The translations under genes were made by a program, and so were the position numbers. Below are positions 7,968 to 18,195 of a DNA stretch of 64,000 nucleotides, piece by piece (within the stretch, counting starts at the first letter, position 1; every line of letters begins with the position of its first letter). The stretch lies in the NCBI GenBank assembly GCA_900757795.1, contig CAAEPE010000038.1, positions 6,864 through 70,863 on the forward strand, read 5' to 3'. Origin of the DNA: an uncultured Phascolarctobacterium sp. (GTDB taxonomy: Bacteria > Bacillota > Negativicutes > Acidaminococcales > Acidaminococcaceae). Under the pieces are notes generated by a model. It was not told where the DNA came from and did not search any database. It saw nothing but the letters and a program-made list of their open reading frames with translations.

Positions 7968-8042
7968 AGAAGGTGCCTGCTGCTTAGCAGTAGCTTCTTA
8001 AAATGTAGATTATAGGCTGTCGCTGCACGTTTAGCACCTTTT
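7968..8042 (+). other. Intercistronic hairpin region
   Basis: AAGGTGC near 7971 pairs with GCACCTT near 8034, and CTGCT-AGCAG forms a smaller hairpin inside. The T run after it is short (TTTTC), so it may be a leaky terminator or a processing site that sets the level of the two membrane genes relative to the hydrolase. Confidence 0.4.
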
Positions 8043-8087
8043 CATCGGTTTTACTTAATATAGAAATATTTTAAGGAGGGGTTTGTA

Positions 8088-8885
8088 ATGAAAAATATTA
8101 AATTACATGCCATTATTCTGGCGCTGATCATTGTAGCAGAATTGATCGGCACCCATACCATTACCATTGGTATTGGTCGCATTGTGCTTTTGCCAATGCT
8201 GTTTGCTTTGCTGCTAGGTATTTTAACAACGCCAAAATTCCTGAACCTGTCCAGTCAAAAGGAAATGGTAGATGCTTCCAGCCTGATCGGCGTTACATTG
8301 ATGCTGCTCATGGCTCGCTATGGCACCTTGGTTGGTCCTACTCTGCCCAAAATTTTAGCTGCTTCTCCGGCTTTAATTTTACAAGAGTTTGGTAATTTAG
8401 GCACCGTACTTTTGGGCGTGCCTTTTGCCGTATACCTTGGCTTGAAACGTGAAACCATCGGCGCTGCTCACTCTATTGCCCGCGAACCTAACGTAGCCTT
8501 GATTGGCGAAAAATTTGGCTTAGATTCCAGCGAGGGCCGCGGTGTTATGGGCGTTTATATTGCTGGTACCGTTTTTGGTACTATTTTCTTCGGTATTATG
8601 GCCAGCGTAGCTGCTTCTACTCTTCCCATTCATCCCTATGCTTTGGCTATGGCTGCCGGCGTTGGTTCTGCCAGCATGATGAGCGCGGCTTTAGGCTCCT
8701 TGGTTGCAATGTATCCTGATATGGCTGACCAGCTGGCCGCTTTCGGCGCTGCTTCCAATATGCTTTCCGGCTTGGACGGTCTGTATATGTCCGTATGGCT
8801 GGGCCTGCCCATGACCGAATGGCTGTATAAAAAATTCTACAAAATTAAATATGGCGTAGAACCTAAGGAAGGAGAGGAAGCATAA
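8088..8885 (+). CDS. DUF3100-type integral membrane protein, putative transporter subunit
   Basis: This 265-residue protein has about seven to eight hydrophobic segments and recognisable DUF3100 features (YGTLVGPTLPKIL and the AREPNVALIGEKFGLDSSEG loop). It carries a short charged C-terminal tail. The function of DUF3100 is not established; genes of this type often sit beside M20 amidohydrolases, as here. The ribosome binding site is AAGGAGGGG. Its stop overlaps the next start (TAATG at 8883-8887), so the two are translationally coupled and probably form one complex. Confidence 0.75.
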   Translation: MKNIKLHAIILALIIVAELIGTHTITIGIGRIVLLPMLFALLLGILTTPKFLNLSSQKEMVDASSLIGVTLMLLMARYGTLVGPTLPKILAASPALILQEFGNLGTVLLGVPFAVYLGLKRETIGAAHSIAREPNVALIGEKFGLDSSEGRGVMGVYIAGTVFGTIFFGIMASVAASTLPIHPYALAMAAGVGSASMMSAALGSLVAMYPDMADQLAAFGAASNMLSGLDGLYMSVWLGLPMTEWLYKKFYKIKYGVEPKEGEEA

Positions 8886-9331
8886 TGAACGTAAAAGATA
8901 CTGTAATTGTTCTCGGCATCGTTTCTTTGATGAGCTTATTCTCCAACGTGCTGGGTACTAAGGCTAATATTGTAGAATCTATTCCCGGACTTTTGATTTT
9001 AGCTGCTATTGCGCTTATTGGTATGATGGCTTCTAAATATCTGCCCGGCGGTATTCCGGCTGCCGCTTATGTTGTAACAATAGGCTGCATTATGACCATT
9101 CCCGGCTTCCCGGGCTCTGATATCGTTAATCTTTATGTAAAAAAGGTTGGCTTCTTGGCTCTGTGTACACCTATTTTGGCTTATGCCGGTGTTGCTATTG
9201 GTAAGGATTTGGATGCTTTTGCTAAATCAGGTTGGCGTATCTGCCTGTTGGCTATTGTAGTATTTGTTGGTACTTATATTGCCAGCGCAATTATCGCTCA
9301 AGCTATTTTGAAATACTTAGGTCAAATCTAA
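8885..9331 (+). CDS. Small integral membrane protein coupled to the DUF3100 protein
   Basis: This 148-residue protein has about five hydrophobic helices. It starts inside the stop codon of the DUF3100 gene and ends just before a strong terminator, closing the operon. The GKDLDAFAKSGWR loop separates the last two helices. The family is not identified; the coupling suggests the second half of a two-component permease working with the M20 enzyme. Confidence 0.75.
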   Translation: MNVKDTVIVLGIVSLMSLFSNVLGTKANIVESIPGLLILAAIALIGMMASKYLPGGIPAAAYVVTIGCIMTIPGFPGSDIVNLYVKKVGFLALCTPILAYAGVAIGKDLDAFAKSGWRICLLAIVVFVGTYIASAIIAQAILKYLGQI

Positions 9332-9351
9332 TAGGATTATTTTGTTCCTGT

Positions 9352-9380
9352 AAGGCGGTGGCTGCGGCTGCCGCCTTTTT
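9352..9380 (+). terminator. Terminator of the M20/DUF3100 operon
   Basis: AAGGCGG (9352-9358) pairs with CCGCCTT (9371-9377), with further pairing inside, followed by T5. Confidence 0.85.
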
Positions 9381-9426
9381 GCGTATTTGTAACAAAAATT
9401 TTGCCTTTTGTTTCTCCTAGCAGTTA

Positions 9427-9455
9427 TTGAAATAATTTCTAAACTAGAGTACAAT
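9427..9455 (+). promoter_or_regulatory. Promoter of the small unknown gene
   Basis: -35 TTGAAA (9427-9432), a 17-bp spacer and -10 TACAAT (9450-9455). Confidence 0.7.
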
Positions 9456-9484
9456 ATTATTATCAATCATGAGGAGGTATCATC

Positions 9485-9928
9485 ATGTCCGAAATTTTAG
9501 CAGAAGCAACATTTCCCAGTGTTGTACATAATAATGAAGTTTGTGAAGAAATCGTTAAGTGGGGCAATAAAAACGGTTTTCCGCTGAAAAAAGCAAAATT
9601 ATATAATAAAATGGATGGTTATGTAGGCTTTTCTCCCGATAATTATTTTATTAAAGCGACTCGTCTACCTCCTGTTCCCGGTGGTTGGAAGGTTGTTGTA
9701 GAAAAGTACGATGCAGAGGAGCGTTATATTCCGCTGAACGTAACTCCCGACGGCACTGTAAACCGTTTTATTTTGAAAATGGTTGAGGAATATGAAAAAG
9801 AAGGCTTAAAGCTGGAGCTGAAGGATAATACTTACGAATCCTACGGCACCTATTTGCGCGATTTGGTGGTAACCGGCCATCCGGTGCTTATTAACACCTT
9901 TGAAGATTTTATCGAAAACATGCGCTAA
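9485..9928 (+). CDS. Conserved-looking protein of unknown function, 147 aa
   Basis: A soluble, mixed alpha/beta, acidic protein without signal peptide or membrane segments. It has its own promoter, a GAGGAGGT ribosome binding site and normal codon use, so it is a real gene. Segments such as NYFIKATRLPPVPGGWKVVVEKYD look like a compact beta-rich domain. I recognise no family. The broken gene at 9932 follows three bases after its stop. Confidence 0.7.
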   Translation: MSEILAEATFPSVVHNNEVCEEIVKWGNKNGFPLKKAKLYNKMDGYVGFSPDNYFIKATRLPPVPGGWKVVVEKYDAEERYIPLNVTPDGTVNRFILKMVEEYEKEGLKLELKDNTYESYGTYLRDLVVTGHPVLINTFEDFIENMR

Positions 9929-9931
9929 AAT

Positions 9932-10219
9932 ATGGTAGGCGTTTTAGAAAAACAACTGGCTTTGGCGCTGGATAAGCGTTTGGCTGTCTTTGCAGGTAAG
10001 GCGGCGGACGGCAGCTTGCTGGCTGACGAAATGTCCCTGCGTGCAGCAGCCTATATGGCCAGCGAAATTATTCAACCCTGCTGTTGTATGCTGTGCAATA
10101 AAGAAAAGCTGGCGTAGCTGTTAAATGGCACCAGCCTGTGCTGCCAGCGACCCGTGCTGACCAAGCGCATGGCAGAGCTGATTTACGATGATTTGGCGCG
10201 CTGCAACGGTTTGGGGTAA
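9932..10219 (+). pseudogene. Small cysteine-rich gene interrupted by TAG
   Basis: From ATG 9932 the frame runs 61 codons to a TAG at 10115-10117, then continues open for 33 more codons (LLNGTSLCCQRPVLTKRMAE...) to TAA at 10217. The continuation is in the same frame, has the same cysteine-rich, charged character and is followed at once by the terminator, so the original product was about 95 residues. Five cysteines cluster near the break (CCCMLC then CC). There is no clear ribosome binding site; translation was probably coupled to the gene ending at 9928. Function unknown. TAG serves as a normal stop elsewhere in the window, so this is most likely a nonsense mutation. Confidence 0.55.
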
Positions 10220-10239
10220 AAAATTATAAATAAAAAAAG

Positions 10240-10275
10240 AAGGGACTGCTTTCTGTGAGAGAAGGCAGTCCCTTT
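10240..10275 (+). terminator. Convergent bidirectional terminator
   Basis: AAGGGACTGC...GCAGTCCCTT, extended by TTTCT/GAGAAG around a GTGA loop, ends in TTTT on plus and has an A run on the other side. It separates the broken small gene from the lacI-type gene. Confidence 0.85.
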
Positions 10276-10285
10276 TGTGTTAGTG

Positions 10286-11365
10286 TTAATCAATTTCTCT
10301 TTGCGGCGCAGGCCCGCTGCTGTTTCTTGCTATCAGCTTGCACTTATATTCCACATGAGTAATACTTTCAAAGCGGCCGTGATTTTCATAGCTGGCAATT
10401 TCTTCCTGCAATAGATTAAAAGCGCTTTTGCCGCATTCGATTAAGGAATTGTCAATAGTTGTCAGACCTATACCATGCAGGCGTGAGGGAAAAATATTAT
10501 CAAAGCCGCACAAACTGATATCCTCTGGAATACGCAGACCATGGTCAAGAATGGCGTTATAAGCGCCATAAGCTACCATATCATTGATGCCGACCATAGC
10601 TGTGACCTGACTGTATTCCTTGAGACAAGTGCAGGCTAATTCGTAGCCCGTGGTGTATTCTACATCCACATGGGAAATTTCGTAATCGGGAGTAATATTT
10701 TTTGTTAAAATATGCAGCTTGGCGTCAGCGTATTCCGCGCAGGCGCTTTGCAGTCCTTCGCAGCGGCGCAGGCGTGAGGTATGCTGCTCGTTGAGAGTGG
10801 TAGTTAAATAAGCAAGCTGGCTATGTCCCAGCTGCAAAAGATGCCTGCCGATAAGCTGACCGGCGGTGTAGTTATTCATATCCACCGTTGCCAGCTCTAA
10901 ATCGCCGCGTCTGTCGCCAATGGCGACTACCGGCAGATGGCGGCTTAATTCGTAGGCCAGCTGGGGCTGCTGCGGGATCATGGCGAAGATTACGCCGGCA
11001 ACATTGAATTTGCGCGCCTGTTCCATAATAAAGCTTTCCGTGCTGGTATCCCAGTAGGTAGTACGCACAGAGGTGACGAAGCCTTGGTTGCGGGCAGCAA
11101 TTTCTATACCTTGGATAATGGTCGTGTAAAAAGGGTTAAAAACCGAAGGGCAAATAATAAAAATTAAGGTATCCGAAGGTTTAACTAAGCTGTAGCTTTT
11201 ACCCTTGCTGCTTTTGTAGCCCATGTTGGCTGCTAAAGCAAAAACCTGCTCCACCGTATCGGCGTTAAAACGATTGATGCTGCGGCGGTTTAAAATCATC
11301 GAAACACTGGCAGGCGACAGCTTGGCAGCGGCGGCAATATCCTTTAGAGTAACTTTTTTTGCCAT
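10286..11365 (-). CDS. LacI family transcriptional regulator
   Basis: This 359-residue repressor has an N-terminal LacI helix-turn-helix (TLKDIAAAAKLSPASVSMILN, residues 5-25) and hinge region, followed by a periplasmic-binding-protein-like effector domain. The ATG at 11365 has AGGAG seven bases upstream; the longer frame would start at a TTG that overlaps this site. It lies 30 bp downstream of the phosphodiesterase gene on the same strand and opposite the TRAP/glpK operon, so it is the likely local regulator of glycerol or glycerophosphodiester use. Its effector is unknown. Confidence 0.9.
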   Translation of the reverse strand: MAKKVTLKDIAAAAKLSPASVSMILNRRSINRFNADTVEQVFALAANMGYKSSKGKSYSLVKPSDTLIFIICPSVFNPFYTTIIQGIEIAARNQGFVTSVRTTYWDTSTESFIMEQARKFNVAGVIFAMIPQQPQLAYELSRHLPVVAIGDRRGDLELATVDMNNYTAGQLIGRHLLQLGHSQLAYLTTTLNEQHTSRLRRCEGLQSACAEYADAKLHILTKNITPDYEISHVDVEYTTGYELACTCLKEYSQVTAMVGINDMVAYGAYNAILDHGLRIPEDISLCGFDNIFPSRLHGIGLTTIDNSLIECGKSAFNLLQEEIASYENHGRFESITHVEYKCKLIARNSSGPAPQREID

Positions 11366-11395
11366 GGGTTGCTCCTTTAGCTGCAAATAAAATTT

Positions 11396-12127
11396 TTAAA
11401 CTCGTCCGATAACTTTAGCGGCGATGTTGGGGAAATTGGTTATAAGGCTGTCTACGCCGCGGTCAACTAATTTTTTCATAAGCTGCGCGTCGTTGGGCGT
11501 CCATGCCTGCAAACCGACGCCATGAGCGTGCAAATCCTCAACTACGCCTTCCTTGCAGCAGAAATAGCTGCAGGCGTTGACAGTAGCTGCTCCCTGGCTG
11601 GCGGCGTAAGCGCCAACGTTCATTAGCCAGGTATCCATTAACAGGCCGCATTGGGCGTTAGACAGTAATTTTTTGAGATTAGCAAGAGAATAATGATTAA
11701 AGGAGCTGAACCAAACCTGCTTTTCTAAATTGTATTCGCCAACTAAGGCTGCCAGCTTGGCTTCAATACCCTCGTATTCAAATACGCCGGTTTTCAATTC
11801 AATGTTAGTGATAAGCGAAGTTGTTTTAAACCAATCAAAATATTCACGCAGAGTAGGGATGGTTTGACGCGGGAAAAATCCTTTTACATTTACTCCAACA
11901 GAAAGAGTTTTTAGTTCTTTTAAAGTATAATCCTTAATCCAGCCGCTGCCGTTGGTAGTACGGTCCAAACGTTCGTCGTGCATAATGACAATTTCGCCGT
12001 CCTTAGTCAGCTGAATATCCAGCTCAATACCGTCGGCTGCCGTTTCTGCCGCAGCTTTTTGAAATGCCAGCATGGTGTTTTCCGGATAATAGCCTGTAAA
12101 ACCACGATGAGCAAAAATCATAGTCAT
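11396..12127 (-). CDS. Glycerophosphodiester phosphodiesterase, cytoplasmic (UgpQ/GDPD)
   Basis: This 243-residue GDPD-family enzyme hydrolyses glycerophosphodiesters to sn-glycerol 3-phosphate and an alcohol. Catalytic segments are visible: FAHRG near the N terminus (His/Arg), ENT, GIELDIQLTKDG (metal-binding Glu and Asp) and HDERLDRTTNG. It has no signal peptide, so it acts on imported substrate. ATG 12127 has AGGAGG seven bases upstream; an in-frame extension to 12187 lacks a site. It is transcribed with the lacI-type gene and divergently from the TRAP transporter and glycerol kinase. Confidence 0.92.
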   Translation of the reverse strand: MTMIFAHRGFTGYYPENTMLAFQKAAAETAADGIELDIQLTKDGEIVIMHDERLDRTTNGSGWIKDYTLKELKTLSVGVNVKGFFPRQTIPTLREYFDWFKTTSLITNIELKTGVFEYEGIEAKLAALVGEYNLEKQVWFSSFNHYSLANLKKLLSNAQCGLLMDTWLMNVGAYAASQGAATVNACSYFCCKEGVVEDLHAHGVGLQAWTPNDAQLMKKLVDRGVDSLITNFPNIAAKVIGRV

Positions 12128-12170
12128 AATAAAGCCTCCTATGCAATGTATAGAAAAATTCAATAAAATT

Positions 12171-12190
12171 TCAACAATATTCAACAATAT
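12171..12190 (+). repeat. Tandem decamer repeat, left cluster
   Basis: Two perfect copies of TCAACAATAT stand head to tail, one helical turn apart, at the start of the gdpd transcript. A degenerate third copy (CAATAAAATT) precedes them. See the matching cluster at 12371-12390. Confidence 0.8.
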
Positions 12191-12217
12191 CTTAGCATAT
12201 AATTACTGAAAAAACAA
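12171..12217 (-). promoter_or_regulatory. Promoter of the gdpd-lacI operon (minus)
   Basis: On the minus strand -35 TTGTTT, a 17-bp spacer and -10 TAAGAT (12189-12194). The TCAACAA repeats at 12171-12190 lie at the transcription start. Confidence 0.55.
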
Positions 12218-12300
12218 GCGGGACTATTTCAGACCAGCAAGGATAATAAATGTCCCGAAAATACATATAAAACGGTGTTTGCAAGATATTCGTAAAATTA

Positions 12301-12329
12301 TTGACAATATTGTGAAGCTTTGATAAGAT
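12301..12329 (+). promoter_or_regulatory. Promoter of the TRAP/glpK operon
   Basis: -35 TTGACA (12301-12306), a 17-bp spacer and -10 TAAGAT (12324-12329). Confidence 0.8.
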
Positions 12330-12370
12330 GTAAGTAGCTATTATGCGCAGAGATGCTTCTGCAAAGAAAT

Positions 12371-12390
12371 TCAACAAATTTCAACAAAAA
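12371..12390 (+). repeat. Tandem decamer repeat, right cluster
   Basis: TCAACAAATT and TCAACAAAAA repeat with the same 10-bp period and the same core TCAACAA as the left cluster, here inside the 5' leader of dctP and just before its AGGAGG. The two clusters flank both promoters and could bind one regulator. Confidence 0.7.
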
Positions 12391-12405
12391 TTGAGGAGGA
12401 TTAAC

Positions 12406-13440
12406 ATGAAAAAAATAATTGCTTTATTGATGATGGCAGTTATGATGCTGGCGCTTACTGGCTGCGGCGGCGACAAAAAAGCAGATAACAAGGCTGCAAC
12501 TTCCGACAAGAAAATCGTTCTGAAATTGAGCCACGTTTTCTCTCCTGACGAGCAGCTTTACAAATCTATGGAATTGGTTGCCGGTCGTATCAACAAAAAA
12601 ACCAATGGCCGCGTAGAAATTCAATGCTATGGTCAAAATCAGCTGGCTTGCTACAAGGATGGTTTGGAGCAGGTTGCTAACGGCGCAAACTTTATTTCCG
12701 TAGAGGACCCCTCCTATTTGGGCGATTATGTTCCCGATTTTAAGCCTTTGGTTGGTCCTATGCTGTACCAAACCTATGATGAATATGCCAAAATGATTGA
12801 AACTCCGCTGGTTAAAGACATGGTTGCCCGCGCTGAAAAGAAAGGCATTAAGGTTTTGGCTTTGGACTATGTATTTGGCTTCCGTAACCTGATTACCAAC
12901 AAGGTTATTACTAAACCGGAAGATTTGAAAGGCATGAAACTGCGTACTCCCGGATCTAAGCTGTTTATCGACACTATCAACGCTATGGGCGCAACCGCTA
13001 CCAGCCTGCCTTTCTCCGAAACCTTGTCCGGCGTTTCTCAAGGCGTTGTTGACGGTTTGGAAGGCTCCGAATTTACTAATATCGGTACTAAATGCTATGA
13101 GCACTGCAAAAATGTAGCAACCACCAAGCATTTCCTGGGTACCTGCGGTGTTTACATTTCCACCAAGGTTTGGGATAAAATTTCTCCCGAAGACCAAAAA
13201 ATTATCGCTGAAGAATTTGCTTACGGCGGCAAAGAAATGACTAAGATTGGTACCGAATCCTATAACAAGGTTTATAAGGAATTGGAAAGCAAAGGCGTTA
13301 AATTCAACGACGTTGACCATGCTGCTTTTGAAAAAGCAACTGAGCCTGTTTTCAAGCAAATGGAAGAAAAAGAAGGCGCAACTCCCGGTATCTATGAGAA
13401 GTTGAAAGCTGAAATCAAAAAAATCCGCGCAGCAAAATAA
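12406..13440 (+). CDS. dctP: TRAP transporter solute-binding lipoprotein (DctP family)
   Basis: This 344-residue extracytoplasmic binding protein has a lipoprotein signal with lipobox LTGC (Cys20), so it is anchored to the inner membrane facing the periplasm. The DctP core is clear, including MKLRTPGSKLF with the substrate-anion-binding Arg, INAMGATATSLPFSE and SQGVVDGLEG. It captures an organic anion for the DctQM permease. ATG 12406 has GAGGAGG; the longer frame from 12343 starts before the site. The neighbours (glycerol kinase after the permease, GDPD and LacI divergent) suggest a glycerol-phosphate-like or glycerol-derived acid ligand; this is inference only. Confidence 0.92.
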   Translation: MKKIIALLMMAVMMLALTGCGGDKKADNKAATSDKKIVLKLSHVFSPDEQLYKSMELVAGRINKKTNGRVEIQCYGQNQLACYKDGLEQVANGANFISVEDPSYLGDYVPDFKPLVGPMLYQTYDEYAKMIETPLVKDMVARAEKKGIKVLALDYVFGFRNLITNKVITKPEDLKGMKLRTPGSKLFIDTINAMGATATSLPFSETLSGVSQGVVDGLEGSEFTNIGTKCYEHCKNVATTKHFLGTCGVYISTKVWDKISPEDQKIIAEEFAYGGKEMTKIGTESYNKVYKELESKGVKFNDVDHAAFEKATEPVFKQMEEKEGATPGIYEKLKAEIKKIRAAK

Positions 13441-13492
13441 GCAGTCGAAACTGAACAAGATGCCTGTGCATAAATAATTTACTGTACGTCAA

Positions 13493-13534
13493 GCAAAGCG
13501 TTTCGCGATTATTAAAAGCGGAACGCTTTGTTTT
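13493..13534 (+). terminator. Intercistronic hairpin between dctP and dctQ
   Basis: CAAAGCGTT-CGC pairs with GCG-AACGCTTTG and is followed by TTTTC. It is probably a leaky terminator or 3' stabiliser that keeps the binding protein more abundant than the permease. Confidence 0.7.
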
Positions 13535-13582
13535 CACCTCTGGAACATGTGAGCTAAAATTCTTTGGAGGCGATTTTTTATT

Positions 13583-14058
13583 ATGAGCTTAAAATTTATT
13601 CTGCAAAATCTTGAGGATTTAGTAGCGTCTGCCTTTCTTATTGTTACTACAGTTCTCGTTATTATCAATATTATTATGCGTTACATTTTAAATTCCGGTT
13701 TGGTTTGGTCGGAAGAGGTAGCAACCGGCTGCTTCGTTTGGTCCGTATTTATCGGCGCGGTGGCGGTGTTTAAGCATCGCGGCCATGTAGGTGTGGACCT
13801 TTTGGTAAAACGCTTTCCTGCTGTGCTGCAAAAGGCTGTGCGTTTGATTACGGATTTGATTTTAGTTGTGCTGAATGGTTACATGGCTTATCTTTCAGTA
13901 TTGTATATCCAAACCTCTTACACAAAAATGACGCCGGTTTTAGGCGTTTCTTCTGCGTATATCAGTTCTTCTGTGCTGATTGCTTTTGTGTTGATGACGA
14001 TTTACGCCGTAAAATTTGTTATTGGCGATTTGTGTGGCTGTGAGGAGGTGGAAAAATA

Positions 14059-14059
<1 letters not shown>
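13583..14059 (+). CDS. dctQ: TRAP transporter small permease (DctQ)
   Basis: This 158-residue membrane protein has the four helices typical of DctQ (about residues 15-35, 50-68, 88-110 and 130-150) and the family segment GLVWSEEVATGCFVWSVFIG. It pairs with DctM in the inner membrane. GGAGG lies at 13566-13570. Its stop overlaps the dctM start (TAATG), giving translational coupling. Confidence 0.92.
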
Positions 14060-16855
<2,796 letters not shown>

Positions 16856-16938
16856 TTTGTAAAATAAAATTTTCAAAATGAATTTCTTTTTGCATTTTAC
16901 TTTTACAATTTAGATTTTGCAGCGCTGCAAAAAAATAC

Positions 16939-16968
16939 TTGACAAACCATTTGCTAACCGCGTATACT
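16939..16968 (+). promoter_or_regulatory. Promoter upstream of the NiCo riboswitch
   Basis: -35 TTGACA (16939-16944), an 18-bp spacer and -10 TATACT (16963-16968). Confidence 0.75.
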
Positions 16969-17007
16969 ACCTATAATCTCTTTGCACTGCGTTTTTAGCA
17001 ACAGTAC

Positions 17008-17097
17008 AAACTGAGCAGGCGGTTTACCTCCAGTGGTTTTTGCAGCCGGGCCCTTTGGGCAGCAGACAAAAAAATTTAACGTCTGCGGGACAGTTAC
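17008..17097 (+). promoter_or_regulatory. NiCo (czcD-type) riboswitch aptamer
   Basis: The conserved core of the Ni/Co riboswitch is present in order: ACTGAGCAGGC (from 17010), GCAGCCGGGC (17042-17051), GGCAGCAGA (17058-17066) and TCTGCGGGACAGT (17082-17094). P1 pairs AACTG (17009-17013) with CAGTT (17091-17095), giving the four-way junction. In the known class these RNAs bind Co2+ or Ni2+ cooperatively and turn on efflux genes, which fits the cation diffusion facilitator downstream. Confidence 0.92.
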
Positions 17098-17124
17098 TTA
17101 CTATTCCGCAGGCGTTTTCTTTTA
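17079..17124 (+). terminator. Riboswitch expression platform (terminator)
   Basis: ACGTCTGCGG (17079-17088) can pair with CCGCAGGCGT (17106-17115), 10 bp with one G-U pair, followed by TTTTCTTTT. The 5' arm is part of the aptamer, so metal-bound aptamer prevents the terminator: an ON switch. A second hairpin, GCAGGCG (17108-17114) with CGCCTGC (17134-17140), competes for the same 3' arm and may act as antiterminator. Confidence 0.8.
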
Positions 17125-17193
17125 TCCTTTTTTCGCCTGCTCTGCAAAGATTTCGGTCAAAAGGATAGCAAAAGCTTCGAGGAGGTTTATCTT

Positions 17194-18135
17194 ATGCAAT
17201 TTGCAAATGAAGAAGAACGAGTGGCCATGGTAGTGTCGCTCAACAGTATTATCGCCAACCTGGTGCTTAGCTTGGCTAAGCTGGCAGCAGGCTTCATGGC
17301 ACAGTCCGCAGCCATGATTTCCGACGGTATTCACTCTGCGTCCGATGTGTTCAGCACCTTTGTGGTTATGGCTGGCGTTAAAATGTCCAACAAGGATTCC
17401 GACGAAGAACACCAATACGGGCACGAACGTATGGAATGTGTAGCGGCAATTGTTTTGGCAGTTATGCTGACGTTGGTTGCATTGGGTATTGGTTACAGCG
17501 GCTATGAAAAGGTTTTTGTAGCAGAAGCTTCGGAATTAGTGGTTCCGGGCCAATTAGCTTTGTGGGCGGCAGTTTTGTCCATTGTAGTTAAAGAAGGCAT
17601 GTTTTGGTATACCCGTGCAGCGGCGCGCAAAATAAATTCCGGCGCTTTAATGGCAGACGCTTGGCATCACCGCAGCGACGCCCTTTCTTCTATAGGTTCT
17701 TTTGTAGGTATTTTAGGTGCGCGTATGGGTTATCCGGTGTTGGACCCTATAGCAAGTATCATTATCTGCCTGATGATTTTACAGGCTGCTTATGAGGTGT
17801 TCAAGGACGCTATGCAGAAAATGGTGGACCATAGCTGCGATGAAGAAACGACTGAAAAGCTGGAACTGCTTATTGAGCGTGTTCCTGGTGTGGAGCATTT
17901 AGATTTACTAGCTACGCGTATGTTTGGCAGCCGTATTTACGTTGATGTAGAAATCAGCGTAAAGGATAATTTGAGTCTTTTAGAAGCACATAAAATTGCG
18001 GAAATGGTACATACAGCTATTGAAGCAAATTTTCCTTTGGTAAAGCATTGCATGGTGCATGTAAATCCTGTCAGTGAAAAAATTCATGATTCCTGTCCTC
18101 TGCTGCCGCCGGAACTGCGGCCTAAATGTAAATAA
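17194..18135 (+). CDS. Cation diffusion facilitator, predicted Ni/Co (heavy metal) efflux
   Basis: This 313-residue CDF protein has six membrane segments in about the first 200 residues and a C-terminal cytoplasmic metal-binding domain ending HSCDEETTEKLE... to KCMVHVNP-like strands. Metal sites of the family appear as SDGIHSASDVFSTF (helix 2) and DAWHHRSDALSSIG (helix 5). CDF exporters use the proton gradient to expel divalent metals. The NiCo riboswitch upstream predicts Co2+/Ni2+ as the substrate, whereas sequence alone would allow Zn, Fe or Mn. ATG 17194 has GAGGAGG. Confidence 0.93.
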   Translation: MQFANEEERVAMVVSLNSIIANLVLSLAKLAAGFMAQSAAMISDGIHSASDVFSTFVVMAGVKMSNKDSDEEHQYGHERMECVAAIVLAVMLTLVALGIGYSGYEKVFVAEASELVVPGQLALWAAVLSIVVKEGMFWYTRAAARKINSGALMADAWHHRSDALSSIGSFVGILGARMGYPVLDPIASIIICLMILQAAYEVFKDAMQKMVDHSCDEETTEKLELLIERVPGVEHLDLLATRMFGSRIYVDVEISVKDNLSLLEAHKIAEMVHTAIEANFPLVKHCMVHVNPVSEKIHDSCPLLPPELRPKCK

Positions 18136-18136
18136 T

Positions 18137-18180
18137 AAAAAATGGCTGTTATGTTTAAGTTAACATGACAGCCATTTTTT
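18137..18180 (+). terminator. Convergent bidirectional terminator
   Basis: AAAAAATGGCTGT...ACAGCCATTTTTT, with ATGTT/AACAT inside, serves both the CDF gene and the minus-strand thioredoxin fusion. Confidence 0.9.
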
Positions 18181-18195
18181 ATGAGAAATTTTTTA

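Noticed and set aside
3668..10117. Possible recoding of TAG as a sense codon, since two broken genes each carry one after GCG
   Set aside because: TAG ends intact genes at 36835, 43345 and 49973, and the first broken gene also needs a frameshift, so ordinary decay is simpler.
12424..13458. A 344-codon open frame on the minus strand opposite dctP
   Set aside because: It lies exactly opposite a clear TRAP binding protein, has no ribosome binding site and a phenylalanine-rich composition typical of an antisense shadow.
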